This document shows positions 34,006 to 43,161 of a stretch of 64,000 nt of DNA, one piece after another. Location: assembly GCF_000633395.1 (NCBI RefSeq), contig NZ_AYMU01000023.1, positions 62,001 to 126,000 of the forward strand, in the 5' to 3' direction. The translations under genes were made by a program, and so were the position numbers. Source of the DNA: Pseudomonas sp. PH1b (lineage in GTDB: Bacteria > Pseudomonadota > Gammaproteobacteria > Pseudomonadales > Pseudomonadaceae). The notes below the pieces were generated by a model that did no database searches, was not told where the DNA came from, and saw only the letters and a program-made list of their open reading frames with translations. Position 1 is the first letter of the stretch, and every line of letters starts with the position of its first letter.

Positions 34006-35256
34006 TCAGGTCACGCTGTGGCGCACCTGGAACTGCGCCTGGGCCCAGGTTTCTTGATCCAGGATTTCACCGAGGATCTGCACCGCGTCCCAGACCTCGC
34101 TGAAGCGGGTGTACAGCGGGGTGAAGCCAAAACGCATGATCCGCGGCTCGCGGTAGTCGCCGATCACGCCCCGGGCGATCAGGGCCTGGATCACCGCGTA
34201 GCCCTCGGGGTGTTCGAAGCTCACATGGCTGCCGCGCTTGGCGTGATCGCGGGGCGTGACCAGCTTCAGGTCGTGACCGGCACAGCGCTGTTCCACCAGC
34301 TCGATGAACAGGTCGGTGAGGGCCAGGGACTTGCGGCGCAGGCTCTGCATGTCGGTCTGCTCGAAGATTTCCAGGCCGCACTCGACCATCGCCAGGGAGG
34401 TGATCGGCTGAGTGCCGCACAGGTAGCGGGCGATGCCACTGCTGGGCTCATAGCGGGTGGCCATATCGAACTGCCGGGCATGGCCGAACCAGCCGGACAG
34501 CGGCTGGGTGACCAGGTCGCAAAGCGCCGGCGCGACCCAGGCGAAGGCCTGGGAGCCGGGGCCGCCATTGAGGTATTTGTAGGTGCAGCCGATGGCGTAG
34601 TCGGCCCCGGAGTCGTTGAGCGCCACCGGCACTGCGCCGGCGGAGTGGGCCAGGTCCCAGATGCTCAGGGCACCGGCTTCATGGATCAGCCCGGTCAGCG
34701 CCTGCATGTCGTGCATGTAGCCGGTCTTGTAGTTGACGTGGGTCAGCAGGACCACCGCGGTGTCCTGGTCGATGGCCGCCGGAATCTGCTCCGGGCTGTC
34801 CACCAGGCGCAGGGAATAGCCGCGCTGCAACAGCTGCGTCAGGCCTTCGACGATGTACAGGTCGGTCGGGAAGTTGCTGCTTTCAGAAACGATCACCCGG
34901 CGCTGCGGGGCGCGCTCGGCCTGCACCTGCACCGCGGCGCTAAGGACCTTGAACAGGTTGATCGAGGTGGTGTCGGTGATCACCACTTCGCCGGCCCCGG
35001 CTCCGATCAGCGGCGCCAGGCGATCTCCCAGGCGCTGGGGCAGGTCACGCCAGCCGGCGCTGTTCCAACTGCGGATCAGGCCATCGCCCCACTCCTGCTC
35101 GATCACTTGCCGGGCCCGCTCCAGGGAAGCCAGGGGCCGAGCGCCGAGGGAGTTGCCATCGAGGTAGATCACCCCGTCGGGCAGGGCAAACTGTTGGCGC
35201 AACGGCGCCAGGGGGTCCTGTTCATCGAGCGTCAGGCAGTGGTTTTTATTGATCAT
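34006..35256 (-). CDS. kynU: Kynureninase
   Basis: A 416-residue PLP enzyme that splits kynurenine to anthranilate and alanine. Visible landmarks: YLDGNSLGARPL, SESSNFPTDLYIVEGL, ALSIWDLAHSAGAVPV (PLP-contacting aspartate) and the lysine of CTYKYLNGGPGSQAF, which forms the Schiff base. ATG 35256 with a GGACC box is chosen; the frame extends upstream but the added residues are not part of the family. Divergent from kynR with a 179-bp shared regulatory region. Its product is the substrate of AntABC encoded 2 kb away. Confidence 0.94.
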   Translation of the reverse strand: MINKNHCLTLDEQDPLAPLRQQFALPDGVIYLDGNSLGARPLASLERARQVIEQEWGDGLIRSWNSAGWRDLPQRLGDRLAPLIGAGAGEVVITDTTSINLFKVLSAAVQVQAERAPQRRVIVSESSNFPTDLYIVEGLTQLLQRGYSLRLVDSPEQIPAAIDQDTAVVLLTHVNYKTGYMHDMQALTGLIHEAGALSIWDLAHSAGAVPVALNDSGADYAIGCTYKYLNGGPGSQAFAWVAPALCDLVTQPLSGWFGHARQFDMATRYEPSSGIARYLCGTQPITSLAMVECGLEIFEQTDMQSLRRKSLALTDLFIELVEQRCAGHDLKLVTPRDHAKRGSHVSFEHPEGYAVIQALIARGVIGDYREPRIMRFGFTPLYTRFSEVWDAVQILGEILDQETWAQAQFQVRHSVT

Positions 35257-35435
35257 TGGAGGTCCTGTCTTGGTCAATGTCATGCCCGCCTTGCAGGGGG
35301 TGGGCACGGGGTCTGGGCAACCCGGAAACTCAGGAAATAATGAACGAAGCCGTAGAGAATTTTCGTGCAAAGTGCGGCGCGTTCCCGTACTAATCTCGAA
35401 TAAAATTCTAATCCTCCAATAAAAAACGCGGATTT
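35257..35435. promoter_or_regulatory. kynU-kynR divergent promoter region
   Basis: An AT-rich part (35361-35425) includes the palindrome GAAT-AAA-ATTC at 35398-35408 and CCAATAAAA at about 35416. The string CCAATAAAA also occurs upstream of kynB (46610-46618). Lrp/AsnC regulators such as KynR bind AT-rich palindromes in their own divergent promoter, so this is the probable KynR control region. Confidence 0.5.
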
Positions 35436-35918
35436 ATGCCAGCCATGACCCTCGACTCCACCGACCTGCGCCTCCTGCACTTTTTGCAACAGGACGGGCG
35501 CATCAGCAACCAGGAACTGGCGGAAAAGGTCGCCCTCTCGCCGTCGGCCTGCCTGCGTCGGCTGCGCATGCTCGAAGCCGAGGGGATCATCAGCGGCTAC
35601 CGCGCCCAGCTCAACGCCGAGCGCCTGGGCATCGAGCTGGAAGCCATCGTCCATGTGTCCCTGCGCCAGGACGTGGAAGGCTGGCACGAGACCTTCATCA
35701 GCAAGGTCCAGCAGTGGCCGGAAGTGGTGGCCGCCTACGTGATCACCGGTGCCAGCAACTACGTGCTGCGGATCCAGGCACGCAACCTCAAGCACTTCTC
35801 GGATTTCATCGTCAATCACCTGAACCGCGCCAGCGGGGTCACCGACATCCGTTCGGAAATCGTCCTGCAGAAGATCAAGGAACAGGACGGCCTGCTGGAC
35901 CTGGTGCTGCGCAAGTAG
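35436..35918 (+). CDS. kynR: Lrp/AsnC family regulator of kynurenine genes
   Basis: A 160-residue regulator. The N-terminal HTH (LLHFLQQDGRISNQELAEKV, LSPSACLRRLRMLEAEGIIS) is followed by the RAM effector domain (AAYVITGASNYVLRIQARNL). KynR in P. aeruginosa responds to kynurenine and activates the kyn genes; divergence from kynU supports the same role here. ATG 35445 is an alternative start (MTLDSTD). Confidence 0.88.
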   Translation: MPAMTLDSTDLRLLHFLQQDGRISNQELAEKVALSPSACLRRLRMLEAEGIISGYRAQLNAERLGIELEAIVHVSLRQDVEGWHETFISKVQQWPEVVAAYVITGASNYVLRIQARNLKHFSDFIVNHLNRASGVTDIRSEIVLQKIKEQDGLLDLVLRK

Positions 35919-35934
35919 CCACTGCGCCTGCGGC

Positions 35935-36948
35935 CTAGAAACCCGCCGGGCGTCGTGCCGGATGGCGCTGGGCGGTGGCGCTCGGCGCTTCGTCGAAGAG
36001 CTTGCGGTACTCGGCGGAAAACCGTCCCAGGTGGGTGAAGCCCCAGCCCAGGGCGATCTCGGAGATGCTGCGGGCCGCGCCCTGTTCGAGAATCTCCTGG
36101 CGCGCGCCGTTCAACCGATGGCGCTTGAGATAGGCCATGGGCGACAGGGCGAAATACTTGCGAAACGCCTCGAACAGCTTGAAGCGCGAAACCCCGGCGG
36201 CAGCCTCCAGATCCTCCAGGTGCAAGGCCTCGCGAGCGTGCTCATGCAGGTACTGGCGGGCCCGCACCAGGTAATGGGGCAGCTTGACCCCGAGCATCGT
36301 GCGCAATTCTTCGGAGTAGTTGTTGGGCTGGGCCAGGATCAGGCCCTTGATCAGCGAGCTTTCGATTTCCCGGGTAAAGGCCAGTTGCTCATACAGCTCG
36401 TTGCCCTGGGCCAGTTCGCCAATGAAGTGCTGGGCCATGCGCCACCAGGCGGCGGCGGCACCGTGCAACGCATCCATCCCGGGCTCGAAGCGCAGCGGCT
36501 GTTGCACCGGGCGCTGCAGCAGGGCCTCCAGAGCCTCGCCCATGGCCGGCCGGGAAATCACCACCTGGAGCTTGCGGCAATCACCGGAAATGGCCAGCAC
36601 CTGGCTTTCGTTGGGGGCGATGATCACCCCCAGGTCGCGGTCCGAACGCAGCCGGCGCCCGTCCTTGTTCAGTTCCTGCTCGCCACACAACGGCAGGCTC
36701 AGGCTGTAGCTGCTGAAGCGCTCGGGGTCTTCGATGTCTACCCGAACATCGGTGCCGTACTCGATGATGCCCAGGGTCGTGGAGCGGGACCTGAGCACAT
36801 TGGCACTGTGGTGGAAACGGATCCGCTCCGGGTTCGCGGTCACCAGGCGGTGAGGCCCGCAAATGCCCGCCATCCAACTGCGAGCCCCTTCCAGGTCATA
36901 GCGATCGATACGAATTTCGCGCAACAGCCCATCAGCCTTGCTATTCAT
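35935..36948 (-). CDS. antR: AraC family activator of anthranilate dioxygenase genes
   Basis: A 337-residue AraC/XylS-type protein; the C-terminal 100 residues carry HTH1 (LHLEDLEAAAGVSRFKLFEA) and HTH2 (ISEIALGWGFTHLGRFSAEY). The N-terminal AraC_binding_2-like domain (HHSANVLRSRSTTLGIIEYG) is as in AntR and BenR. AntR activates antABC in response to anthranilate. It is divergent from antA over 369 bp that contain repeated GGATA boxes. ATG 36948 (MNSKADGLL) is chosen. Confidence 0.87.
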   Translation of the reverse strand: MNSKADGLLREIRIDRYDLEGARSWMAGICGPHRLVTANPERIRFHHSANVLRSRSTTLGIIEYGTDVRVDIEDPERFSSYSLSLPLCGEQELNKDGRRLRSDRDLGVIIAPNESQVLAISGDCRKLQVVISRPAMGEALEALLQRPVQQPLRFEPGMDALHGAAAAWWRMAQHFIGELAQGNELYEQLAFTREIESSLIKGLILAQPNNYSEELRTMLGVKLPHYLVRARQYLHEHAREALHLEDLEAAAGVSRFKLFEAFRKYFALSPMAYLKRHRLNGARQEILEQGAARSISEIALGWGFTHLGRFSAEYRKLFDEAPSATAQRHPARRPAGF

Positions 36949-37317
36949 CACGGCGCACCCACGGCAATTTTTATTCAGCGCGCTCTGACGGCGCGTCCGG
37001 TGTGACAGGGCAAGTTTTGCGCCAGCCGGCGATGCTGCCAACCCAGTGGATAGCAATCGCCGACTAAGTGGATAACCAGGCCCTGTCGTCCTCACTGGCT
37101 GTGCTCACACTAGCCCATCAGCGCACCGCCGTGCAGCCACCGCTGGGCCGCCCGCCCGATTCTGGGTAGATGCTACCCAACGCCGCCCTTTCCCTGCGGG
37201 GCCGCTCCCCCGGCAATTTTATGGATGGCCTTGGCCGACTAAGCGGATAGCCACCCAAGGCCTCCACTCTCTCTAATGAATGCACCCGATTGGCCTGAAC
37301 AAGAAAGGTACCGACCC
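36949..37317. promoter_or_regulatory. antR-antABC divergent control region with two tandem GGATA pairs
   Basis: Four GGAT(A/G) boxes stand in two pairs with an exact 22-bp spacing: 37048 and 37070, then 37223 and 37245. The second box of each pair lies in the longer repeat CCGACTAAG[T/C]GGATA. XylS/BenR-type regulators bind two direct half-sites of the form TGCA-N6-GGNTA about two helical turns apart, which fits. The second pair is about 70 bases before the antA start codon. No gene is seen in the region. Confidence 0.6.
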
Positions 37318-38706
37318 ATGAGTGGTGCAAGAAACCTCGAACAATGGAAAAGCTTCATCGACAGTTGCCTGGACTTTCGCCCCGCCGAGGGCGTGTTCCG
37401 CATCGCCCGGGAGATGTTCACCGAACCCGAGCTGTTCGACCTGGAGATGGAGCTGATCTTCGAAAAGAACTGGATCTACGCCTGTCACGAAAGCGAGCTG
37501 GCGAACCCTCACGACTTCATCACCCTGCGCGCCGGGCGCCAGCCGATGATCATCACCCGCGACGGCGAGGGCCGGCTCAACGCCCTGATCAATGCCTGCC
37601 AGCACCGCGGTACCACCCTGACCCGGGTCGGCAAGGGCAACCAGTCGACCTTCACCTGCCCCTTCCACGCCTGGTGCTACAAGAGCGACGGGCGCCTGGT
37701 GAAGGTCAAGGCTCCCGGGGAATACGACGAGGGTTTCGACAAGGCGACCCGCGGCCTGAAGAAGGCACGCATCGAGAGCTACAAGGGCTTTGTGTTCATC
37801 AGCCTGGACGTGGCCGCCGACAACTCCCTGGAAGACTTCCTCGGCGATGCCAAGGTGTTCTTCGACATGATGAACGCCCAGTCCCCCAGCGGTGAACTGG
37901 AGGTGCTGCCGGGCAAGTCCGCCTACACCTACGACGGCAACTGGAAGCTGCAGAACGAGAACGGCCTGGACGGTTATCACGTCAGCACCGTGCACTACAA
38001 CTACGTGGCCACGGTGCAACACCGCCAGCAGGTCAACAGCGACGCCGGCACCGGCAGCAGCGCGACCCTGGACTACAGCAAGCTCGGCGCCGGCGACGCC
38101 AACACCGACGACGGCTGGTTCGCCTTCGAGAACGGCCACAGCGTGCTGTTCAGCGAGATGCCCAACCCGGCGGTGCGCTCCGGCTACGCCAGCATCATGC
38201 CGCGCCTGGTGGAGGAATACGGCCAGCCCAGGGCCGAGTGGATGATGCACCGCCTGCGCAACCTGAACATCTACCCGAGCCTGTTCTTCCTCGACCAGAT
38301 CAGCTCGCAGCTGCGGATCATCCGTCCCATCGCCTGGAACAAGACCGAAATCATCAGCCAGTGCATCGGGGTCAAGGGCGAGAGCGACGCCGACCGGGAA
38401 AACCGCATCCGCCAGTTCGAGGACTTCTTCAACGTTTCCGGCATGGGCACACCCGACGACCTAGTGGAGTTTCGCGAAGCCCAGCGCGGCTTCCAGGGGC
38501 GCCTGGAGCGCTGGAGCGATATCTCCCGCGGCCAGCACCGCTGGGTTACCGGCCCCACCGCCAACAGCGAAAACCTGGGCATCCAGCCGGCCATGACCGG
38601 CACCGAGATCACCCACGAGGGGCTGTACGTCAACCAGCACCAGAACTGGCAGAAATTCCTCCTCGAGGGCCTGCAGCGCCAGCCCCTGAAACTGCGTGAG
38701 GTATGA
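37318..38706 (+). CDS. antA: Anthranilate 1,2-dioxygenase, large (alpha) subunit
   Basis: A 462-residue ring-hydroxylating oxygenase. Rieske [2Fe-2S] ligands are in ACQHRGT and CPFHAW (about residues 90-116), and the mononuclear iron site in ENGLDGYHVSTVHYNYV. With AntB and AntC it converts anthranilate to catechol with loss of CO2 and ammonia. The start MSGARNLEQWKSFID at 37318 fits AntA; an ATG at 37276 is open in frame but not expected. AntB overlaps its stop by ATGA. Confidence 0.94.
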   Translation: MSGARNLEQWKSFIDSCLDFRPAEGVFRIAREMFTEPELFDLEMELIFEKNWIYACHESELANPHDFITLRAGRQPMIITRDGEGRLNALINACQHRGTTLTRVGKGNQSTFTCPFHAWCYKSDGRLVKVKAPGEYDEGFDKATRGLKKARIESYKGFVFISLDVAADNSLEDFLGDAKVFFDMMNAQSPSGELEVLPGKSAYTYDGNWKLQNENGLDGYHVSTVHYNYVATVQHRQQVNSDAGTGSSATLDYSKLGAGDANTDDGWFAFENGHSVLFSEMPNPAVRSGYASIMPRLVEEYGQPRAEWMMHRLRNLNIYPSLFFLDQISSQLRIIRPIAWNKTEIISQCIGVKGESDADRENRIRQFEDFFNVSGMGTPDDLVEFREAQRGFQGRLERWSDISRGQHRWVTGPTANSENLGIQPAMTGTEITHEGLYVNQHQNWQKFLLEGLQRQPLKLREV

Positions 38707-39200
38707 GCATGAATGCGCAATTGCAGTACCAGATCGAGCAATTCTTCTACCGCAAGTCCGAGCTGTGCGATGCCCAGGACTGGGACGCCTACCTGGCGCT
38801 GTTCGCCGTGGACAGCGAGTTCCACCTGCCGCAATGGGACTCCGAGCACGTCTACACCCAGGACCCGAAACGCGAGATGTCACTGATCTACTACGCCAAC
38901 CGCTCAGGCCTGGAGGACCGGGTGTTCCGCCTGCGCACCGGCAAGGCGGCCTCGACCATCCCGATGCCGCGCACCCTGCACCTGGTGAACAACCTGCGGA
39001 TCACCGAGGGCGAGCACGGCCACCTGCAGGTGCGCCTGAACTGGCACACGCTGTTCTATCGCCTGGCCACTTCCGAAGACTTCTACGGCCACGCCACCTA
39101 CGACCTCAAGCCCCACGGCGACAGCTGGCTGATCCAGCGCAAGCATGTGCTGCTGCTCAACGACACGATCAACTCGGTGCTCGATTTCTACCACCTCTGA
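38703..39200 (+). CDS. antB: Anthranilate 1,2-dioxygenase, small (beta) subunit
   Basis: A 165-residue protein of the ring-hydroxylating beta-subunit family (nuclear-transport-factor-2-like fold): QIEQFFYRKSELCDAQDWDA, then TLHLVNNLRI and FYGHATYDLK. It assembles with AntA as an alpha3beta3 oxygenase. ATG 38703 overlaps the antA stop, a sign of translational coupling; ATG 38709 is possible. antC starts 18 bases after its stop. Confidence 0.93.
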   Translation: MSMNAQLQYQIEQFFYRKSELCDAQDWDAYLALFAVDSEFHLPQWDSEHVYTQDPKREMSLIYYANRSGLEDRVFRLRTGKAASTIPMPRTLHLVNNLRITEGEHGHLQVRLNWHTLFYRLATSEDFYGHATYDLKPHGDSWLIQRKHVLLLNDTINSVLDFYHL

Positions 39201-39217
39201 ACCACGGGGATTCACCC

Positions 39218-40240
39218 ATGACGCACAAGGTCGCGTTCAGCTTTGCCGACGGCAAGACCCTGTTCTTCCCGGTGCAAGCCAATGAAATACTGCTCGACGC
39301 CGCCCTGCGCAACGGCATCAAGATCCCCCTGGACTGCCGCGAAGGGGTCTGCGGCACGTGCCAGGGCCGCTGCGAGTCGGGCCAGTACAGCCAGGACTAT
39401 GTGGACGAGGAAGCCTTGTCCGCCCAGGACCTGGAGCAGCGCAAGATGCTCAGTTGCCAGACTCGGGTGCAGTCGGATGCGGCGTTCTATTTCGATTTCG
39501 ATTCCAGCCTGTGCCACAGCGCCGACCCGGTGCAGTTGCAGGGCTCGGTGATCGACGTGCGCCAGGTGTCGGACAGCACCGCGATCCTGCACCTGGACCT
39601 GGGCAGCCGTCAGGCGCCACTGGATTTCCTCCCGGGCCAGTACGCCCGCCTGAGCATCCCCGGCACCAGCAGCAGCCGCGCCTACTCCTTCGCCAACCGG
39701 CCGGCAGCGGACAATCAGTTGCAGTTCCTGATCCGCCTGCTGCCCGACGGGGTGATGAGCAACTACATCCGCGAGCGTTGCCAGGTGGGCGACGTCATCG
39801 AGCTGGAAGCGCCCCTGGGCGCCTTCTATCTGCGCCAGATCAGCCGCCCGCTGATCCTGGTGGCAGGCGGCACCGGGCTGTCCGCCCTGCTGGCGATGCT
39901 CGAACAGATCGTCGAGCAGGACTGCCGGCAACCGGTGCACCTGTACTACGGCGTGCGCAGCAGCCGCGACCTGTGCGAACTGCAACGCATCCAGGCCTAC
40001 GGCGAGCGCCTGCCGGCGTTCCGCTTCACCCCGGTGGTCAGCGATGCTGACCCGGAATGGCCGGGCAAGCGCGGCTACATCAACGAGCACTTCGACAGCA
40101 GCGAGTTGCGCGATACCGACACCGACCTGTATGTCTGCGGGCCGCCGCCGATGGTCGATTCAATCCGGATCTGGCTGCAAGAACAGCAACTTAACCGCGT
40201 TCAGCTGTATTACGAGCGGTTCACCGAGAGTAATATCTGA
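39218..40240 (+). CDS. antC: Anthranilate 1,2-dioxygenase, electron-transfer reductase
   Basis: A 340-residue reductase. A plant-type [2Fe-2S] ferredoxin domain occupies the first 95 residues (LDCREGVCGTCQGRCESG, second cysteine cluster near LSCQTR), followed by an FAD domain (SRAYSFANRP) and NAD domain (LVAGGTGLSALLAML, CGPPPMVDSI). It passes electrons from NADH to the AntAB oxygenase. Last gene of antABC. Confidence 0.94.
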   Translation: MTHKVAFSFADGKTLFFPVQANEILLDAALRNGIKIPLDCREGVCGTCQGRCESGQYSQDYVDEEALSAQDLEQRKMLSCQTRVQSDAAFYFDFDSSLCHSADPVQLQGSVIDVRQVSDSTAILHLDLGSRQAPLDFLPGQYARLSIPGTSSSRAYSFANRPAADNQLQFLIRLLPDGVMSNYIRERCQVGDVIELEAPLGAFYLRQISRPLILVAGGTGLSALLAMLEQIVEQDCRQPVHLYYGVRSSRDLCELQRIQAYGERLPAFRFTPVVSDADPEWPGKRGYINEHFDSSELRDTDTDLYVCGPPPMVDSIRIWLQEQQLNRVQLYYERFTESNI

Positions 40241-40318
40241 TCCCGTCAACCTATGGCCGCGACCGGTCCCGCAAACGACGGGATCGCTCCTGATAACAAC
40301 TAGAAGAGAGCGCAATTA

Positions 40319-41719
40319 GTGGATCAAACCTTGAAGCAGGGTGAACTCAAGCGTGGCTTGAAGAATCGCCATATTCAGTTGATTGCCCTGGGCGGGGCGA
40401 TCGGCACCGGACTCTTCCTCGGCTCGGCCGGGGTGCTCAAATCCGCCGGCCCCTCGATGATCCTCGGCTACGCGATTGCCGGTTTCATCGCCTTCCTGAT
40501 CATGCGCCAGCTGGGAGAAATGATTGTCGAAGAGCCGGTGGCCGGTTCCTTCAGCCACTTCGCCCACAAGTACTGGGGCGGCTACTTCGGCTTCCTCGCC
40601 GGCTGGAACTACTGGGTGCTGTATGTCCTGGTGGGCATGGCCGAGCTCACCGCGGTGGGCAAGTACGTGCAGTTCTGGTGGCCGGAGATCCCCACCTGGG
40701 TCAGCGCCGCGGTGTTCTTCGTGCTGGTCAACCTGATCAACATGATGAACGTGAAGTTCTTCGGCGAGGCCGAGTTCTGGTTCGCCATCATCAAGGTGGT
40801 GGCCATCGTTGGCATGATCGTCCTTGGCTGCTACATGCTGTTCAGCGGCAGCGGCGGCTCCCAGGCCTCGATCAGCAACCTCTGGTCCCACGGCGGCTTC
40901 TTCCCCAACGGCGGCAGCGGCCTGCTGATGGCCATGGCCTTCATCATGTTCTCCTTCGGTGGCCTGGAGCTGGTGGGCATCACTGCCGCCGAGGCCAGCG
41001 AGCCACGCAAGGTGATCCCCAAGGCCATCAACCAGGTGGTCTACCGGGTGCTGATCTTCTACGTCGGCGCCCTGGCCGTACTGCTCTCGCTGTACCCGTG
41101 GGACGACTTGCTGGTGAGCCTCAACGCCGGCGGCGATGCCTACAGCAGCAGCCCGTTCGTGAAAATCTTCTCGCTGATCGGCAGCGATGCGGCAGCGCAG
41201 ATCCTCAACTTCGTGGTGCTGACCGCGGCGCTGTCGGTGTACAACAGCGGCGTGTACTGCAACAGCCGCATGCTCTACGGCCTGGCCGAACAGGGCGACG
41301 CGCCCAAAGCGCTGATGAAGCTCAACAAGCAGGGCGTGCCAGTCCTGGCCCTGGGCATCTCCGCACTGATCACCCTGCTCTGCGTGCTGGTCAACTACCT
41401 GGCGCCCCATGAGGCCCTGGAGTTGCTGTTCGCCCTGGTGGTGGCGGCGCTGATGATCAACTGGGCGCTGATCAGCCTGACCCACCTGCGCTTTCGCAAG
41501 GCCATGGCCGAGCAGGGCGTGGTCCCTGGGTTCAAGGCCTTCTGGTCGCCGTTGAGCAACTACCTGTGCCTGGCGTTCATGGTCATGATCGTCGGCGTGA
41601 TGTGGATGATTCCCGGGATCCGCGCCTCGGTGTACGCGATCCCGGTGTGGGTCCTGGTGATTGGAGGCTTCTACCTCCTGAGCCGGTCGAAGAAGACGCA
41701 ACAACCCGCCCTGCGCTAA
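40319..41719 (+). CDS. AroP-like aromatic amino-acid permease
   Basis: A 466-residue APC transporter with 12 helices. It has GGAIGTGLFLGSAGVLKSAG near residue 25 and SFGGLELVGITAAEASEPRK in the middle, both typical of the AroP/GabP subgroup; many annotations would call it AroP. The GTG at 40319 gives MDQTLKQGELKRGLKNRHIQ; the box upstream is weak (GAGAG). It lies 78 bases behind antC on the same strand and is closed by a strong terminator. Location suggests import of tryptophan or another precursor of anthranilate. Confidence 0.84.
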   Translation: MDQTLKQGELKRGLKNRHIQLIALGGAIGTGLFLGSAGVLKSAGPSMILGYAIAGFIAFLIMRQLGEMIVEEPVAGSFSHFAHKYWGGYFGFLAGWNYWVLYVLVGMAELTAVGKYVQFWWPEIPTWVSAAVFFVLVNLINMMNVKFFGEAEFWFAIIKVVAIVGMIVLGCYMLFSGSGGSQASISNLWSHGGFFPNGGSGLLMAMAFIMFSFGGLELVGITAAEASEPRKVIPKAINQVVYRVLIFYVGALAVLLSLYPWDDLLVSLNAGGDAYSSSPFVKIFSLIGSDAAAQILNFVVLTAALSVYNSGVYCNSRMLYGLAEQGDAPKALMKLNKQGVPVLALGISALITLLCVLVNYLAPHEALELLFALVVAALMINWALISLTHLRFRKAMAEQGVVPGFKAFWSPLSNYLCLAFMVMIVGVMWMIPGIRASVYAIPVWVLVIGGFYLLSRSKKTQQPALR

Positions 41720-41743
41720 ACCAGCAGGTTCGCGCCAGCGCTC

Positions 41744-41777
41744 AAAGCCCGGCCTTTTCCAAGGCCGGGCTTTTTTG
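41744..41777 (+). terminator. Rho-independent terminator after the aroP-like gene
   Basis: AAAGCCCGGCCTT-TTCC-AAGGCCGGGCTTT forms a 13-bp stem followed by Ts. It separates the ant/permease transcript from benE. Confidence 0.92.
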
Positions 41778-41905
41778 TCGGCGCCACTAAAGTGGTCTGC
41801 CAGAAAGCAGTAAGGCGGCCTGAAACAATAGTCCACCCGCTACCTAGAATCGAGCCTCTCCCGGCGCTTGGGCCAGGGAGCCTGTTCCTCGATGGAGAGT
41901 GGCTT

Positions 41906-43114
41906 ATGAACAGACCCGCGGCAGGCCTTAGAGCGGCCGATGTTTTCTCACCCACCCTGGCAGCACTGATTTCAGTGCTGGTGAACTATGGCGGGACGTT
42001 CATCCTGGTGTTCCAGGCCGCTGAACTGGCACGCCTGACACCGGCCCAGACCACCTCCTGGGTCTGGGCCGTGTCGGTGGGCGTGGGCCTCTCCGGCATG
42101 TGGCTGAGCCTGCGCTACAAGGCGCCGATCATCACTGCCTGGTCCACACCCGGGGCGGCTTTCCTGGCCACGGTGATGCCCTTCACGCCCTATGCCGAGG
42201 TGATCGGCGCCTACCTGGTTTCGGCCCTGGGGTTCATTGTCCTGGGCTGGTCCGGGGCCTTCGACAAACTGGTACGGATGATTCCCAAGGGCATCGCGGC
42301 AGGCCTGCTGGCGGGCATCCTGCTGCAATTCGGGATCAATGCCTTTGGCGGTGCCAGCGCCGATCCACTGCTGGTGATAGTGCTGGTGCTCTCCTATGCC
42401 GTGCTGCGGCGCTTCACTTCGCGCTTTGCCGTGGTGGGCATTCTATTCATCGGCCTGGCGCTGCTGATCGTCCAGGAGCGGGTCGACTTTTCCACCGTGC
42501 ACCTGAGCTTCGCCGTCCCGCTGTTCACCGCACCGCAATTCTCCGTGCCGGCCTTGCTCGGCGTGGCCCTGCCACTGTTCGTCATCACCCTGACCGGCCA
42601 GTACATGCCGGGCATGCTGGTGCTGCGCAATGACGGCTATCGGACCAGCGCCAACCCGCTGCTCACGGTCACCGGATTGGGCTCGCTGATCATGGCGCCG
42701 TTTGGCGCCCACGCCTTCAACGTGGCAGCGATCACCGCGGCCATCTGCACCGGCGAGGATGCCCACCCGGACCCGGGCAAGCGCTACATCGCCGGTATCG
42801 CCTGCGGGGTGTTCTACCTGCTGGTGGGGACTTTCGGGGTGACCCTGGCGACCCTGTTCATGGTCTTGCCCAAGGCCTTTATCACCACCCTGGCGGGCCT
42901 GGCGCTGCTGGGGGCGATCGGCGGTAGCCTGGCCAACGCCATGGCCGACGCGGCCACCCGGGAAACCGCGCTGATCACCTTCCTCGCCACTGCGGCCAAC
43001 GTCAGCCTGCTGGGCGTCGGCGGGGCCTTCTGGGGGCTGGTCGCCGGCTTGACCGTGCACTTGGTGATCCTGGGGCCACGCAGCACTCTGAAGGTGGGCC
43101 GCGCCAAGCCCTGA
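41906..43114 (+). CDS. benE: BenE family benzoate/H+ symporter
   Basis: A 402-residue membrane protein with about 12 helices. Characteristic segments are WSTPGAAFLATVMPF, LLAGILLQFGINAFGG and GAHAFNVAAITAAICTGEDA with the following HPDPGKRYIAG. BenE carries benzoate; since antABC and benABC enzymes are closely related, it may carry an aromatic acid connected with the cluster. ATG 41906 has GGAGAG upstream. It converges with the MocR gene. Confidence 0.87.
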   Translation: MNRPAAGLRAADVFSPTLAALISVLVNYGGTFILVFQAAELARLTPAQTTSWVWAVSVGVGLSGMWLSLRYKAPIITAWSTPGAAFLATVMPFTPYAEVIGAYLVSALGFIVLGWSGAFDKLVRMIPKGIAAGLLAGILLQFGINAFGGASADPLLVIVLVLSYAVLRRFTSRFAVVGILFIGLALLIVQERVDFSTVHLSFAVPLFTAPQFSVPALLGVALPLFVITLTGQYMPGMLVLRNDGYRTSANPLLTVTGLGSLIMAPFGAHAFNVAAITAAICTGEDAHPDPGKRYIAGIACGVFYLLVGTFGVTLATLFMVLPKAFITTLAGLALLGAIGGSLANAMADAATRETALITFLATAANVSLLGVGGAFWGLVAGLTVHLVILGPRSTLKVGRAKP

Positions 43115-43161
43115 TGACGCCAGGAAGAGCCGGCTGCGCCAGGACGCCCTTCTGGTCCGGG

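Noticed and set aside
37276..37317. Earlier in-frame ATG for antA
   Set aside because: AntA proteins begin with the MSG(A/S)RNLEQW motif, found at 37318, and the region before it is the ribosome binding site and leader.
35935..43114. benABC identity for the dioxygenase genes, suggested by benE
   Set aside because: The alpha-subunit N-terminus and the neighbourhood of kyn genes and AntR fit anthranilate dioxygenase better; benE is separated by a terminator.
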